Assembly (NCBI GenBank): GCA_948567375.1
Contig: OX419760.1
Span: forward strand, 372,001-436,000
Origin: Lunularia cruciata
Lineage: Eukaryota > Streptophyta > Marchantiopsida > Lunulariales > Lunulariaceae
Length of the DNA stretch: 64,000 nucleotides
Reading direction: 5' to 3'
Of the stretch, positions 32,762 through 44,499 are shown piece after piece. The position numbers and the translations under genes were made by a program. A model generated the notes under the pieces. It was given only the letters and a program-made list of their open reading frames with translations. It had not been told where the DNA came from and did no database searches. Each line of letters begins with the position of its first letter. The stretch's first letter is position 1.

Positions 32762-34620
32762 ATGGCGGAAATGCCCAAGCTTACCATTCCTATGCAGTAA
32801 TAAATCAAGCACCTTACTCAATTGTTGGATGAACAAGACCATCAACAACAAGAGCATGTGGAGAGAGCACTATTTTGAGAAGGAGAAGAGCGAATCCAAT
32901 TTCCAAAACCTAAGGTATTTGATGGTAAGAATCTCTTGGAGGCATAGTGGAGAATTTTGCATGTGATTGTGAATGTTATTTCAAGGTTACAAATCTTCAA
33001 GATGAACAAAAAAGAATTCTCTTAGCTTCAAGCCAATTGGATGGAGTGGCCAAACTATGGTGGCAATTTTGAGTGGAGTGAGCTAAATGGTGGTTTGTTG
33101 TGCTAATCTTAAAATTAGAAGAATGCAAGGATGTAATAATTGGGTGATTCCAAGTGATAAATGTCACATGAACCACATGAGATAAATTGGTAAAGTTGAA
33201 GCAGATAGGTTCTATAAGGAGCTACATCATACAATTCTAAAACACCATTATGCAAATTCTAGATATATTGGATGGCAAAGCTTTGGATTGACTTGTGAGG
33301 AGCTTGAAGTCATGAACCAAATTGGAAATGACTATACAAGAGCCAAAACACTTGGAAGAAGCCATGCAGTTGGTTGAGCGCTTTGATTCCTTGGTTGTGA
33401 CAACTTGGTCTTGAATTTGATCTTCACAAAACCTACCAACACATTAGACACGGGTGGAGGAGTTGGCACCAATGGACATTGATGCCATCCAACAAAGACC
33501 ACTTGGCACAATAGATCAAGAAAGATTACAATAAAATGATATTTTATTTTATTATCACCACATGTAATACTCCGAGGACAAGAGAACTCTTCAAGAGAAA
33601 AATACAGATTTCACACTCAATCTTTTGATACCCTAAAGGAGCACCTTCCCTTTATTACATAGCAATGAGGATCCCCTCAAAGGAAGCTCCACCCTTGGAT
33701 CAAACACATGTATTGGTGAAATACTTCAAGGATAGGAGACGTGAAGAGAAACACCCCATGAGAAACACACAATTTCACACTCAAACCTCCGATGCCACAA
33801 TGGAGCACCTTCTCTTTATTATATGGACAAAGAGGATCTCCTCCAAAGAAGCACCACCATAGGATTAGGCACATAGATAGATGACATGTCAGCAAGTTTC
33901 ACCCTTGGATTACTTACTTGGATGGGTGATATGTTGGTCCTGGTCCTATTTGGTTGGTCAAACAAGCTTTGACCAAAGGGAATCTTTTTGGGAATCTTCT
34001 TGTAGGGATCTCAAAATCATATGGGTGAGGTACTGTTGAAAAGTTCTTGACAAGACAAGCCAAGGGGAGGGAATCCAGACTTTACATCAATTGGGGAGGG
34101 GTAGGCGGAGGGGGAGAGGGGATCTGCACATTTTTGAGGCCTAATTCATCCGTTTAGGCTTCCAAAAATGGTTTTAAAGTTTAGGCTATTTTTAGTTTCT
34201 GCCCTATTAGTAGAAAGTGCTCTTTTGGTGATATCTATATCTGATCTAAGTTCCCCATCATGTGTAACATCCCTCTAGATATCACCACCCCAAGTTTCAC
34301 CTCTAGATCATATGTCAAGCTATTGATTCTAAAGTCTTCAAGCATGTTTTGATTTTTGGCCTATTAGTAGAAGTACTCTTTTTGCAATATTTCTATCTGA
34401 TCTACTTAGTCCATCATGTATAACATCCTCCCAGATGATACAAAAACCAAATTTCATTTCTAGATCATGTGTCTAGCTATTGGTATTACACTAGATTGGA
34501 CATCATATTGTTGAATGTCCACTCAAGAAGAGACGATCTAAACAAATTGCCCAAATGGAGTTTGTGGAGCATAATGATCAAGGAAATAAGGAATCTCAAA
34601 AGGAGATTTTGAGCCACCTA
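32762..34620 (+). pseudogene. gag: C1c gag, split by a C2 LTR
   Basis: Gag starts near 32762 (MAEMPKLTIPMQ). HLTQLLDEQDHQQQEH and the FPKPKVFDGKNLLE segment match C1a, and capsid residues continue to 33560. The C2 LTR at 33563-34490 interrupts the CCHC knuckle. The remainder (ILLNVH, then MEFVEHNDQGNKES) resumes at 34491. Stops are frequent. Confidence 0.75.
33563..34490 (-). repeat. Solo C2 LTR in C1c gag
   Basis: This 928-bp LTR on the plus strand opens TGTAATACTCCGAGG and closes TATTGGTATTACA. It matches the C2a LTRs in reverse orientation. Flanks CCACA (33558-33562) and CTAGA (34491-34495) could be a decayed target duplication. It carries the end duplication of about 150 bp seen in C2a and a second internal duplication around 33665-33890. 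No C2 coding sequence is attached. Confidence 0.85.
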
Positions 34621-34990
34621 TTGGAGACTTGCTTAGTTCCAATGGGATTGAAGGCTCAACCTTTGAAATTTTGCTTCACTTGGAAGGTATATTATTTGAT
34701 CATGGTTATGGGATTTTGGTTGATTTTGGAAATTTAGAGAATTGCATGTTTATGCAATTAGCACAAGAATTTAATATTCCTATCAAGCTAGTAATTAGAA
34801 GTAGATTGATGATGGCGGATGGTAGAAAAGGTTCTACATTACATACCTTGCATCTTGTTACCTTCAAGATTAAGAAGGAGTATTTGGAATGTATGAGGTT
34901 TGTAGTAGCATCTTTGCACTATTATATCATTCTAAGTCTACCTTGGCTTGAACATCATAATTTGTCATTGGTTCCATTCAAATTGAACCT
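34600..34990 (+). pseudogene. C1c protease
   Basis: The frame at 34629-35012 contains a retropepsin-like active-site stretch reading ILVDFGNLENC (D-S-G changed to D-F-G), followed by FNIPIKLVIRSR, SLPWLEHHN and other residues shared with C1a. The second half is duplicated in inverse orientation immediately downstream (see the palindrome). Confidence 0.75.
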
Positions 34991-35167
34991 TATGATGTTC
35001 AAGCCAAGGTAGACTTAGAATGATATAATAGTGCAAAGATGCTACTACAAACCTCATACACTCCAAATACTCCTTCTTAATCTTGAAGGTAACAAGATGC
35101 AAGGTATGTAATGTAGAACCTTTTCTACCATCCGCCATCATCAATCTACTTCTAATTACTAGCTTGA
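34783..35167. repeat. Near-perfect palindrome, 178-bp arms, 29-bp spacer
   Basis: Arms are 34783-34960 and 34990-35167, with a single mismatch by eye. Both arms encode the same 58 residues of the C1c protease (LVIRSRLMMADGRKG...), on opposite strands. The spacer is the reverse complement of the sequence expected to follow the protease arm in C1a. The arms are far more alike than any other repeats here, so the event is recent or an assembly or cloning artefact. Confidence 0.92.
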
Positions 35168-35269
35168 CAATGACAATGACAAGTTCAAGTACAACACCAA
35201 AGTAAGAATTTCCAATTAGGTTGTCTGGCATCTTTGGGTAAGACACCTAAGAATAGTCAGTCCCAAGAG

Positions 35270-36060
35270 GGGAAGTTCATTGGGAAAGCAACCCTAGAGC
35301 AAGCTTTGAAGGAAGATAAGTCCCAAGATGGAAATTTTGTTAGTGAAGCAGCCATAGAGCAAGTTTTGGAGGAAGATAAACTACTTTTGTAGTGTAGATC
35401 AAGCTAATTATGCATGGAGAATTTGAGGAGAATCAAAGCCTCATCAAGCAATGGTTGACCAAATAGTCCAAGAGTTTTCAGATGTATTTTTGGATGATTT
35501 GCCAAAAGAATTACCCTTTGATCATGGTATGCCCTTCAAGATTGAGTAATTGCCAAGAAGTAATCCAATGAGTAGACCAATCTTTTGGCTCTATCCAAAG
35601 GCATTAGATGAGCTCCAAACAACATTGATAGAGTTGTTGAAGAAGGATTTCATATGACATAGTATATCTACTTGGGGAGCATCAATACTATTTGTTCTAG
35701 AGAAAGATGGAGGACTTCACTTTTGTATTGATTATTATGGCCTCAAGAAACAAACTATGAAGAATGCATATCCTTTTCTTCAAACTAATGACTTGCTTGA
35801 TCAATTGAATGGTGCATGATACTTCTCCAAGTTGGATCTCCAAAGCGTCTATTGGCAGATCTCCATTGGTAGAGATGTATAAAATATTACCTTTTGCACA
35901 AGGTATGGGCATTTTGAGTGGAGAGTTTTGCCTTTTGGGCTCACTAATGCTCTAGCAGTCTTCATAGATCAAATGCATTGAGTGTTAGATGGACTATTGG
36001 ATTGGTACATGGTGGTGTTCTTAGATGATATTTTCATTTATAGTAACACAAAGATGAAAC
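35270..36060 (+). pseudogene. pol: C1c linker repeats and reverse transcriptase
   Basis: Two 60-bp linker units (35282-35400) precede an RT with [54 protein letters not shown] and the catalytic VVFLDDIFIYS (about 36010-36045), which keeps both Asp residues. In-frame stops lie between the motifs. Confidence 0.85.
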
Positions 36061-36700
36061 ATGCAAATCATGTGCAAGAAATCCTAAGATGAATATGTTA
36101 GTGAAAGTTTTATTATAAGAAGTCAAAGAGTGCCTTTTGGCAGAAGGAAGTTATCTTCTTGGGTCACAAGATCTCATTGGAGGGGATCAAGATGGAAGAG
36201 GAGAAAATTGAGGCCATTATTGATTGGCCTAATCCAAAGTATGCTATAGAAGTACAAGCATTTAATGGACTGACAAGTTTTTACTATTAGTTCATCCACT
36301 ATTATGCTCATGTGGCCGTACCATTGACCAACCTCTTGGGAAAGAACTTGAGTTTTCAATGGACCACCAAACATAACAAAGTATTCCAAAAGCTGAAACA
36401 TATGGTGTCTTCAAGACCCATTCTTCAACCATATGATCCTCAACTACCTTGTGTGGTTGATTTTGATACTTCTAACTTTGCAATCGGAGCCGTGTTGTAG
36501 CAAGAATTCCCAAATAGGTTACGTCACATTGCCTTTGTGTCTTGTTGACTAAATACAATAGAAAGGAACTACTTGGCACAAGATCAAGAAAAAATAGCAA
36601 TGGTATATGCCACCAAGGTATGAAGGCATTATCTCTTGTAAAACAAGTGATCATGCAAACTAATCACAAGCACTTGTTGTAGACATTACATTTGGAACAC
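36061..36700 (+). pseudogene. pol: C1c RNase H region
   Basis: The connection domain (QAFNGLTSFYY, HYYAHVAVPLTNLLGKNLSF at 36312 on) leads into RNase H with CVVDFDTSNFAIGAVL (36450-36500) and NTIERNYLAQDQEKIAMVYA (about 36548-36610). Stops interrupt it. Confidence 0.85.
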
Positions 36701-37019
36701 TTGAAGAATCAACATCATCAATGGGAGGAACAACTATAATTTTTTGATATCAAACTTGAGTATAAACCCTACTTAGTTCCATGTCATCTTTGATATCCTA
36801 TCATGATAACCTGATTTGAATTCTCATCCTCTCATCACAATGGAAATTACAAAATATCAATTGACTCCAAAGTCCAAATCAAGTTTAGGATAACTTTATA
36901 ACAAGATCCTTTTTTTTCAAATGGTACAAGGTTGTCTTGCAACATGGGACAAGGAATAAAACATCTTTTCCTTCAAGGAAGACCTTCTATGTTGTGAGAA
37001 CTGGATCTATGTTCTAGCT

Positions 37020-38060
37020 AAGGATAATCTCAACCTTGTGCACCTCCAAGAAGCCCATGACTTATCAATTGTTGGTCACATGGGTGTGGACAAGACCTTG
37101 AGTACCCTCCAACACCATTGGTGGTGGCCCAACATGGTACAAGATGTCCAATAGTTTGTTCAATCTTGTAAGAGTTGCCAATGCAACAAGGCCAACAACC
37201 AATAACTGAGTGGGCTCCTTCAACCACTCCCTATTTCATCTGCTCCTTGGGAACATGTGAGCTTAGATCTCATCACATCCTTGCCCAAGACAAAGCAAGG
37301 TCACATAACAATTGTGGCATTTGTGGATAAGCTTAGTAAGCAAATCCATTTGGTATCAACTTTTGATATCATGGATGCTCCAACATTTGCACAAATCTAA
37401 TTTGACAAGTATCATGGGATACCTTGTGTACTCATGTCCAACCATAATCCTTGATTCACTAGAAAATTTTGGCAAGCACTCTTCTAGATACTTGTCACCA
37501 AGTTAACTTTGTCCACGGCCTAGCATCCTCAAACTGAACATGCAAATCACACCTTAGAGGATATGCTTTGTACCTTCAACATTCACCATATTAATTGGGA
37601 TGAATGTCTTGTAGTTGTTGAGTTTACCTACAATAATTCCAAATGCAAGCACAAGATTCTCTCCTTGCTTTCTTAATTTTGGCCAAGATCCACTTGTTCT
37701 AGATTCCTTTCTTGCTCCTCCTCCATCTCATGTCCCTCATACTTCTACCTTCTTGACTACCATATCACAATCCCTCCAACAAGCCAAATCTCATCTCCTT
37801 GTTGCTCAAAATTGTTAGAAACAATATGCAGACCACCATTGTATGGCTTGATGAGGTCTTCCCGTCCTTCATTTTTCCTATGTGCTCGCCTTTCTTGTCC
37901 ATTGTTGTGATCTCACCTTTCAAGTTGGTGATAAGGTCATGCTCTTGTTTAGTAACCTACCCCTCCTACTTGATACCCAAGTTTGTAAACTTGCTCCATA
38001 TTGGATATGACTCTTTGATCTCATCCAAATCATTTCTCTTGTTGCTTATTGACTTGCATT
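37020..38060 (+). pseudogene. pol: C1c integrase
   Basis: The zinc-binding start (SHGCGQD frame shifted, GVDKTLSTLQ-like at about 37083-37115) is followed by a catalytic core in pieces (37260-37620), matching C1a: TKQGHITIVAFVDKLSKQI at about 37290-37345 and the WQALF segment at about 37468. The QTDG region is damaged. Frames change several times. Confidence 0.8.
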
Positions 38061-38169
38061 GCCTTGTCATATGCAAATCCACCATGTCTTTCATATTTCC
38101 AAGTTGAGACTATTTGTTCGTAATTGATCTTCTTTTTCCTCTTATGTCTAACCTCCTCTTCTCCCTATC

Positions 38170-38350
38170 CATATCAATGATCATGAGGAGGATGCAGTTA
38201 ATTGTATCTTTGCATGTTGTCACATTCAACAAGGCTATTGACAACATACAAAGCACAAAGTCTTCAAGAAAGCATATCCCTTTCACGATATCACTTGGGA
38301 ACCTCTTTCTCATCTCCAAAATGCATAAATGGCCATTTAGGAGTTTGAAG
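38170..38350 (+). pseudogene. C1c chromodomain
   Basis: Read across small frameshifts, 38190-38340 gives the chromodomain seen in C1a: CHIQQG, then HKVFKKAYPFHDITWEPL (about 38250-38305) and SHLQNA. The conserved Trp near the end is kept, while the WKGYP Trp-Lys-Gly is altered. Confidence 0.8.
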
Positions 38351-38394
38351 CTTCAATAGTGATGAGAACATCACCAACTAGCAATAAGGAAATA

Positions 38395-38867
38395 TATAAT
38401 AATATGAAGTTCACCAATGAGTTAGTCAAGGCTAAAAAAGTAGCAAATAGGCCAAATTAGCCTAGAATATTCTAAAAGTATCTAGGAAGCTACTTTGTAC
38501 CTTTTTAGTATGGAGTAACATGCATGCCAAGTGGTGACTTCTAGGAAGAAGCTTTTTGGGAAGCTTCCCGGCTAGCTTAGTTTGCACCTCAAGTAGGTAA
38601 CTTCTAAAAGCTTCCAACTAGCTTAGCTTGCACACCAAGTAGGCAAATTTTAGAAATAAGCTTCTACAAAAGCTTCCTAGATTACTTGGCTTGCAATTCA
38701 AGAAAGCGGCTTACAAAAACTTCTTGAGAAGCTTCTCAAGAGCCTTATATGCTCCTTATAAATACCAAAGCCAAAGCTCATGTTAGGTATTTGGCATTTC
38801 CCACACTCAAGTGTCTCAATGTGATTTTCTATTCTCTTATTTCTCTCCTTGATCTTGGTCTTTTACA
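38395..38867 (+). repeat. C1c 3' LTR
   Basis: This 473-bp LTR opens TATAATAATATGAAG, closes GATCTTGGTCTTTTACA and matches the split 5' LTR. It is followed by the target duplication ACAAT. Confidence 0.88.
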
Positions 38868-38872
38868 ACAAT

Positions 38873-39173
38873 GATAACTTTAGGCATTACTGCCATGGCT
38901 ATTACTCTATCAAATTACCTATAATGATCTAAATTAACACATAGATGTAACATGTCTAACGCTCTCCATAACTTACATGCTCTCCATAAGTTACAATTAA
39001 AAGTATCAATGGTTCATTGTACAAAGTGATGGAATTCAAAAAATTCTACCCAAAGCATCAAATGATGAATTGCATGAAATGATGCTTGGATAATACTTGG
39101 ACATAGAAGTCCCAATGGTTTGAGTGAAACCAATTTGGTGGTCCATAAATTCCATCCATCCAATTTGTACTCT
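38873..39173 (-). pseudogene. gag: C1b gag N-terminus and leader
   Basis: This sequence is collinear with C1a 12250-12545 (for example the CATTACTGCCATGGCTATTACTC region). It reaches the primer-binding site, which is split by the C2 LTR at 39179-39769. Confidence 0.7.
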
Positions 39174-39178
39174 AATAC

Positions 39179-39769
39179 TATAATACTCTCAGGATAGAAG
39201 AACTCTCAAGAAGAACACCAAAGAAGAAACACAAGGCTTGAACCTTCAATACTTTGATGCCCCAAAGAGCACCTTATCTTTATTATAACAAAGAGGATCA
39301 ACTCAAAGGAAGATCCTCCTTGGATCAAATACACAAATTGGTGACATGTTAGCAAGCACCATCCTTAGATTAGTTGCATGGATGGGTGACATATTTGTCA
39401 TTGTTCTCTTTGGTTGGTCAAACAAGTTTGACCAGAGGGAATCTTTAGGGAACTCTTCTTATAGGAAGCTTAGAACCTTATGGGTGAGGTATTATTAGAA
39501 AGCTCTCAATGAGACAAACATGGGAGAGAAGACAACAGAACTATCCTTGGAAGGGATGACAATCTCATTTTTGAGGCCCACTTTATCTGTTTAGGCCTTC
39601 AAAATTAGCTCTAAAGTTTTTAGGTTATTTTCAACCTCTACCCTATTAGTGAAAGTATTCTTTTGGTGATATTTCTATCAATCTACTTAGAAAACCATAT
39701 GTAACATCCTTCTAAATATTACCAAACTCATTTCCTACTCTAGAAATATATCTAGATAATGGTATTATA
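39179..39769 (-). repeat. Solo C2 LTR in C1b primer-binding site
   Basis: This 591-bp LTR opens TATAATACTCTCAGG and closes GGTATTATA. It is flanked by AATAC (39174-39178) and GATAC (39770-39774). It lies between the C1b leader and the C1b LTR, splitting the tRNA primer site. It has a single copy of the end segment that is duplicated in C2a. Confidence 0.85.
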
Positions 39770-40014
39770 GATACCAATGTAAATGACAAAAGAGAAAAAT
39801 AAGAGAATGAAAGATCAGAGGGAAAGATCACATTGAGACTCTTGAATGAGGGAAACTCATAGTGCCTAGCATAAACTTGGGTGTTAGTATTTACAAAGAA
39901 CATATATGGCTCTTGGGAAACTTCCTAAATGGCATCTTCTTAGAATGCAAGATAAGCTAACCAAGAAGCTACTCAAGAAACTTCCTTTCAGAAACCGCCT
40001 ATTTGGCATGCAAG

Positions 40015-40746
40015 TGTAATATCAATAGCTAGACATATTAGCTAGAGGTGAAAATTGGCTTGGTAATATCTGCAAGGATGTTATGTATGATGGGCTAGGT
40101 AAATCAGATAAAGGTGTCACTAAAAGAGTACTTCTACTAATAGAGTAGAAGCCAAAAATAGCCTGAAGTTGTAATACCAATAGCTAGACATATTAGCTAA
40201 AGGTGAAAATTGGCTTGGTAATATATGGAAAGATGCTATAAATGATAGGCTAGGTAGATTAGATAGAGGTGTCACCAAAAGAGGACTTCTACTAATAGGA
40301 TATGAGCCAAAAATAACATGGAAACTTTAGAGCTAATTTTGGAGGCCTAAATGGATGAATTAGGCCTCAAAAATGTGTGAATTGTTCTCCCAAGAGAGGA
40401 TAGGCTAGTCTTCCCTCCCCCTTGGTTTGTCACATTGAGAGCTTTCTAATGGTACCTCACCCACGCGATTTGGAGATTTCTACAAGAAGATTCCCTCCGG
40501 TCAAAGGTGATTTGACCAACCAAATAGGATCAAAACCAACATGTTACCCATGCATGCAACTAATCTAAGGGTAGAGATCATTGAAATGTCACCCATCCAT
40601 GTATTTGATCCAAGGGTAGAGCTTCTTTTGGGGTAGTCTCCTTTGCTATATAGTACAGTCAAGGTGCTCCTTTGGGGCATAGGAGGTTTTGAGTGTGAAA
40701 TTGTGTGTTTTATTATTTTGTTTTCTCATATCCTTGGAGTATTACA
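40015..40746 (+). repeat. C2a 5' LTR
   Basis: The 732-bp LTR opens TGTAATATCAATAGC and closes GGAGTATTACA. The first 160 bp or so are tandemly duplicated: the GTAATAYCAATAGCTAGACA start recurs at about 40171. Confidence 0.92.
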
Positions 40747-40747
40747 A

Positions 40748-40759
40748 TGGTATCAGAGC
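40748..40759 (+). promoter_or_regulatory. C2a primer-binding site
   Basis: TGGTATCAGAGC, one base after the LTR, is an exact complement to the 3' end of plant initiator-Met tRNA, the standard primer of Ty3/gypsy elements. Confidence 0.93.
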
Positions 40760-40859
40760 AATTGTTTTAATCCAAGAGAGCGGATCATCCTTCTTGGAAG
40801 AATATGGGCTATTGAGATTGAGTAATTTTGAGGAGAGACACCTTAGTGTAATTGATACA

Positions 40860-41310
40860 TTAGGAGTATGCTAGAGAGAGGATGGGATGGAGGCTCCAAA
40901 GGACAATATCCAATACCTCACTTTTTGTTCTTGAATCTATTCCACATCAAGATTATGTATATTCAACATGAGCAAGTGTATCTTGTTTTTCATTTTGGAG
41001 CAGAGTTCATGGATATAGTGATGAATTTGCCAAACCCGGTGAATTTGCTTGTGGTGATCTATGATAAAGAATAGGATTTGATGGTCTACATTCTATTGTG
41101 ATAGATTTGAATATTCCAAATCCTCTCCCTTTCAACACTCAAGTAGAAATCCGTTATGTGGTTAGACCAAAAGTGATGTTTAGGGATTTTGTAGTTCATA
41201 ATTTTGGTGAAGAATACTATCAACAAGTGATAGCCTCTGAATTTCCCATGGTAGTTCCAATAGTCCATGCTCCTTCTTGTGTGATCATATTAACCCTTTA
41301 TTGAAGTAGG
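40860..41310 (+). other. C2a leader with two unassigned open frames
   Basis: Open frames at 40868-41074 and 41098-41304 lie between primer site and gag. The second (FRDFVVHNFGEEYYQQVIAS) has protein-like composition but no family I know. They may be part of a broken upstream ORF or chance frames. Confidence 0.3.
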
Positions 41311-41356
41311 AAGGAGTGATTTAGCAATGTTATGCATAAGGACCATGGATCCATAG

Positions 41357-42540
41357 TTGCAAGAGTTGATGCAGGAAATGCAAGGAATGTTGAACAAGTT
41401 TCAGGAGATCAAGATGACCATGGAAGCATTGCAAAGTCAAGTACATACCTTCAGGACCAATCAAGCAATACACAAAAGAGAGTCATCCCAAAACCCAATA
41501 CCAATGACCAAAGCACATGGAGAGTTACTCATGCCAAGCACACCAACCCCGATTGACAATGAGGCCACATTGTTACTATAGATGAAGAAGACTTACAACA
41601 TCAAGCCTTACAAGGGACAACATTCTATGGGAGTCATGGAGAATTGGATTTCAAGAATGAAGCGATACTTTCAAATGTTCACAATTGAAATCACCAATTG
41701 TTCTACCGGAGTGTTTGCATGTGGGTATTTGATTGATAAAGCCCTCACATGGTATGAAGCAATCAATGTTGGCAAAAGGAAGTGACATCACTTGGATGGC
41801 CATGCAAGAAGGGCTATTGAAGAACTTCCAATAGGTGGATTTGGTACAGATGGCCCAAACCCAACTATGGGGATTGAAGCAAAAAAATTGTGTACAAGAA
41901 TATTGTGGAGGCACTCCTTGATTTATAGGTTGCAATAACTGATATGAGTTCAGTAAAAGCTCTCAATAATTTCAAAAAAGGGTTCAAAGAGCAAATCTGC
42001 CAAGAAGTAATAGCACAAAACCGTTGCACGGTTTTTGAAGTCATTGCTTGTACCCAAAGAATAGCAAGGGTGCTAGGAGGAGATGAAGGGGCCATTCCTA
42101 CTCAACATTATTGGGTTGAGAACAACCCTTTGGTGGACCAATTCCTATGGAATTGGGTAATATTTGGTTTAGAGAACAAGGAGCACACCGTCCCAAGGAG
42201 AAAGAGGACAAGTTGAAGAAAGGAGAGATGGGGTCCCACAAGGGGAAGGGACTCAAGAAAAATAATGTTGTTGTTACAATTCTGGCTGAGTTGGACACCT
42301 TGTCATCAACTATCATACTTGTTTTCCTAGAGGCCCTCAACCTCCATATAGGTAATCTTTGAACAACATGGAGAGAAGAATTGAAGAGGAGGCAAAAATC
42401 ACCTTGGAAAATAAAGATTGCCAGTAAATGTACCTTGCAACCTTACTTGCTCAAGGGAAAAGAAAAATAGCGGGGAAAAGAAAAATAGCAGGGAAAGGAA
42501 GAAGGCAAGGCCATAGAAATTGAGAAAGACAAGCTAATAG
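41357..42540 (+). pseudogene. gag: C2a gag
   Basis: An N-terminal coiled stretch (MQELMQEMQGMLNKFQEIKM, 41357 on) is followed after a stop by MENWISRMKRYFQMF (about 41635) and LTWYEAINVGKR, a Ty3 capsid pattern. FKKGFKEQICQEVIAQN (about 41975) is the end of the capsid. A Lys-rich segment follows. I could not find an intact CCHC knuckle. Frames are broken. Confidence 0.75.
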
Positions 42541-42900
42541 TTGATTGTGGAGTACTAAAAGGCAATTAGGTGAGAGTATTGATAGATCTTGGAGAAATAA
42601 AGAATTTCTTGTCTCATTCTATTGCAATAAGGTTGGGAATGGATCTAGAGTAAGATGAGAAAGAGAAAGTAGAATTACCAAATGGACATACAGAGAGGAT
42701 TGAGTCATTACCTAGAAAGGTAACACTCTTTGTAGGAGAGTATCAAGAGGTAATTGAGTGGTGAGTAATATGGTTAGCTCGCTATGATGCAATCTTGGGT
42801 ATGCTATGGATGGAGCAATACAACCCCATAGTCAACTGGAGGAACAAGGTAGTAAGGACTTGCCAATGGAAGATCATTGGAATTAAAGAGAGAGCACTGA
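42540..42900 (+). pseudogene. C2a aspartic protease
   Basis: VLIDLGEIKNFLSHSIAIRL (about 42571-42630) is the retropepsin active-site region with D-S-G altered to D-L-G, followed by DAILGMLWMEQYNPIVNWRN (about 42788-42850), the conserved hydrophobic end before RT in Ty3 elements. Stops lie nearby. Confidence 0.8.
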
Positions 42901-43179
42901 ATTACTGAATTAGAGGTAAGAATTACCTCTATATGTTATAAGAATGGTAGTTATCTATAAGACAGATAGATGTTTCATGGGCCTAATAAGAGAAGTCCAG
43001 AGTGCACAACTCAATGGACAAGTTCTTGAGAATTGAGAAATGTGATGAATGAGTTTCAAGATGTTTTCTTTGGATGACTTACCCTCAAGATTACCACTAA
43101 AAAAGAAGAGTGGATCATAAAATTGAGATAATCCTTTGGAAGACACCTCCTTGTAAGGCCCCTATTGTCTATCACCTCA

Positions 43180-43960
43180 TGAGTGGGAGGAATGTAAGTC
43201 TCAAATTATAGATATGCTACAAAAAGGATTTATCCAACCCAACATATTGCCATATGGGGCTCCTGTCTTGTTTGTGAAGAAGAAGGACGTTACAATGCGC
43301 ATGTGCATTGACTATCAAGGCCTAAATCAACAAATGGTGAAAAATAAATACCCCTTACCCTGCATGGATGACCTGTTTGATCAACTCAATGGAGCAAAAT
43401 ACACCAAACTTGATCTGCAAAGCAATTACAACCAAATTTGGATTGCAAAAGAAGATGTCCACAAGATTGCCTTTCAAACAAGGTATGGTCACTTTGAGTA
43501 CTTGGCGATGCCATTTGGCCTCACCAACGCACCAGCCACTTTCATGAGTTTGATGAATGATATTTCATACATATTTGGATAAATCTATGATTTTTCCCCT
43601 AGATGACATCCTTGTCTATAATAGGACAATGATGGAACACAAGCAACATATGCAAGAAATTATCTAGATTCCATGGCAAAGTCAATTGTACGCCAAGATC
43701 TCAAAGTGTGAGTTTTGCAAGTTTGAAGTAGACTACTTGGGGCATAAAGTAAGTGTAGAAGGTATCCAAGTATTAATAGATAAAATAGTGATCATTCAAA
43801 AGTGGAGTGCTCCAAAGGACCAGACTTAACTCAAGAGGTTCTTGGGATTCATGGGGTTCTATCGGTGGTTTGTCAAAGACTTTTCCAAGCTTGCACAACC
43901 TCTAACATCACTACTTGGCCAAGGGAAGAAGTGGATGTGGAGAACTGCATAAGAATTGGC
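43180..43960 (+). pseudogene. pol: C2a reverse transcriptase
   Basis: The open frame at 43214-43582 covers [52 protein letters not shown] and [19 protein letters not shown], i.e. RT fingers and palm. The catalytic box follows in another frame (LDDILV-like at about 43598-43620). The thumb and connection continue in broken frames to about 43930. Confidence 0.88.
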
Positions 43961-44470
43961 CTTTTAGGAATTGAAAGATGCATTACTACATGCCCCAATT
44001 TTGAAATGGTATGATTCAAAATGTCCAATCAAGTTGGCTACAAATGCATCAAGCGTGGCAATAAGAGTGGACTTACAACAAGAATGGCATGACAACTGGC
44101 ACCCAATTGCATATTTCTCTTGGAAGTTGTCACTAACAAAATGCAACTATCACACCACTAAATGAGAGAAGTTGGTTGTTGTCCTTGCAACCAAGCACTG
44201 GAAGCACTATCTAGGCAAGAAGGCATAGTGGAGATAGATCAAAAACCTCTAGTCTACCTAGATACAAAAAAAGATCTATCTCATCAATAGATTTGATGGG
44301 TGGAGTAGAGACAGAGGTTCAACATGACAATCATACATGTGGAAGGCAAGAAGCAACTTGCAGATGCATTTACCCAAATGCCGATGGTAAACAATCAGGT
44401 GGTAGAAGTCAAGATGAACCTTGAATTTTGGCCAAGAATTCTTGCTTCTACAAAAATTGACCCACAAATG
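43961..44470 (+). pseudogene. pol: C2a RNase H
   Basis: The frame at 43971-44165 contains KLATNASSVAIRVDLQQE and WHPIAYFSWKLSLTKCNYHT, then EKLVVVLATKHWKHYL after a stop. The first catalytic Asp is Asn here (TNASS for TDASS). The remainder runs to about 44460. Confidence 0.85.
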
Positions 44471-44499
44471 TAGGAGCTCTATCATCCAAAAGCATCATT

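Larger units (their letters stand above)
28210..38867 (+). mobile_element. C1c: chromovirus-type element inserted in C1b
   Basis: This plus-strand member of the C1a family has its 5' LTR in two parts (28210-28415 and 32218-32493) around K2, and its 3' LTR at 38395-38867. It is flanked by GCAAT (28205-28209) and ACAAT (38868-38872), and the C1b gag N-terminal region is continuous across it. Gag is split by a C2 LTR at 33563-34490, and the protease region contains a near-perfect palindrome. All coding parts are broken. Confidence 0.9.
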
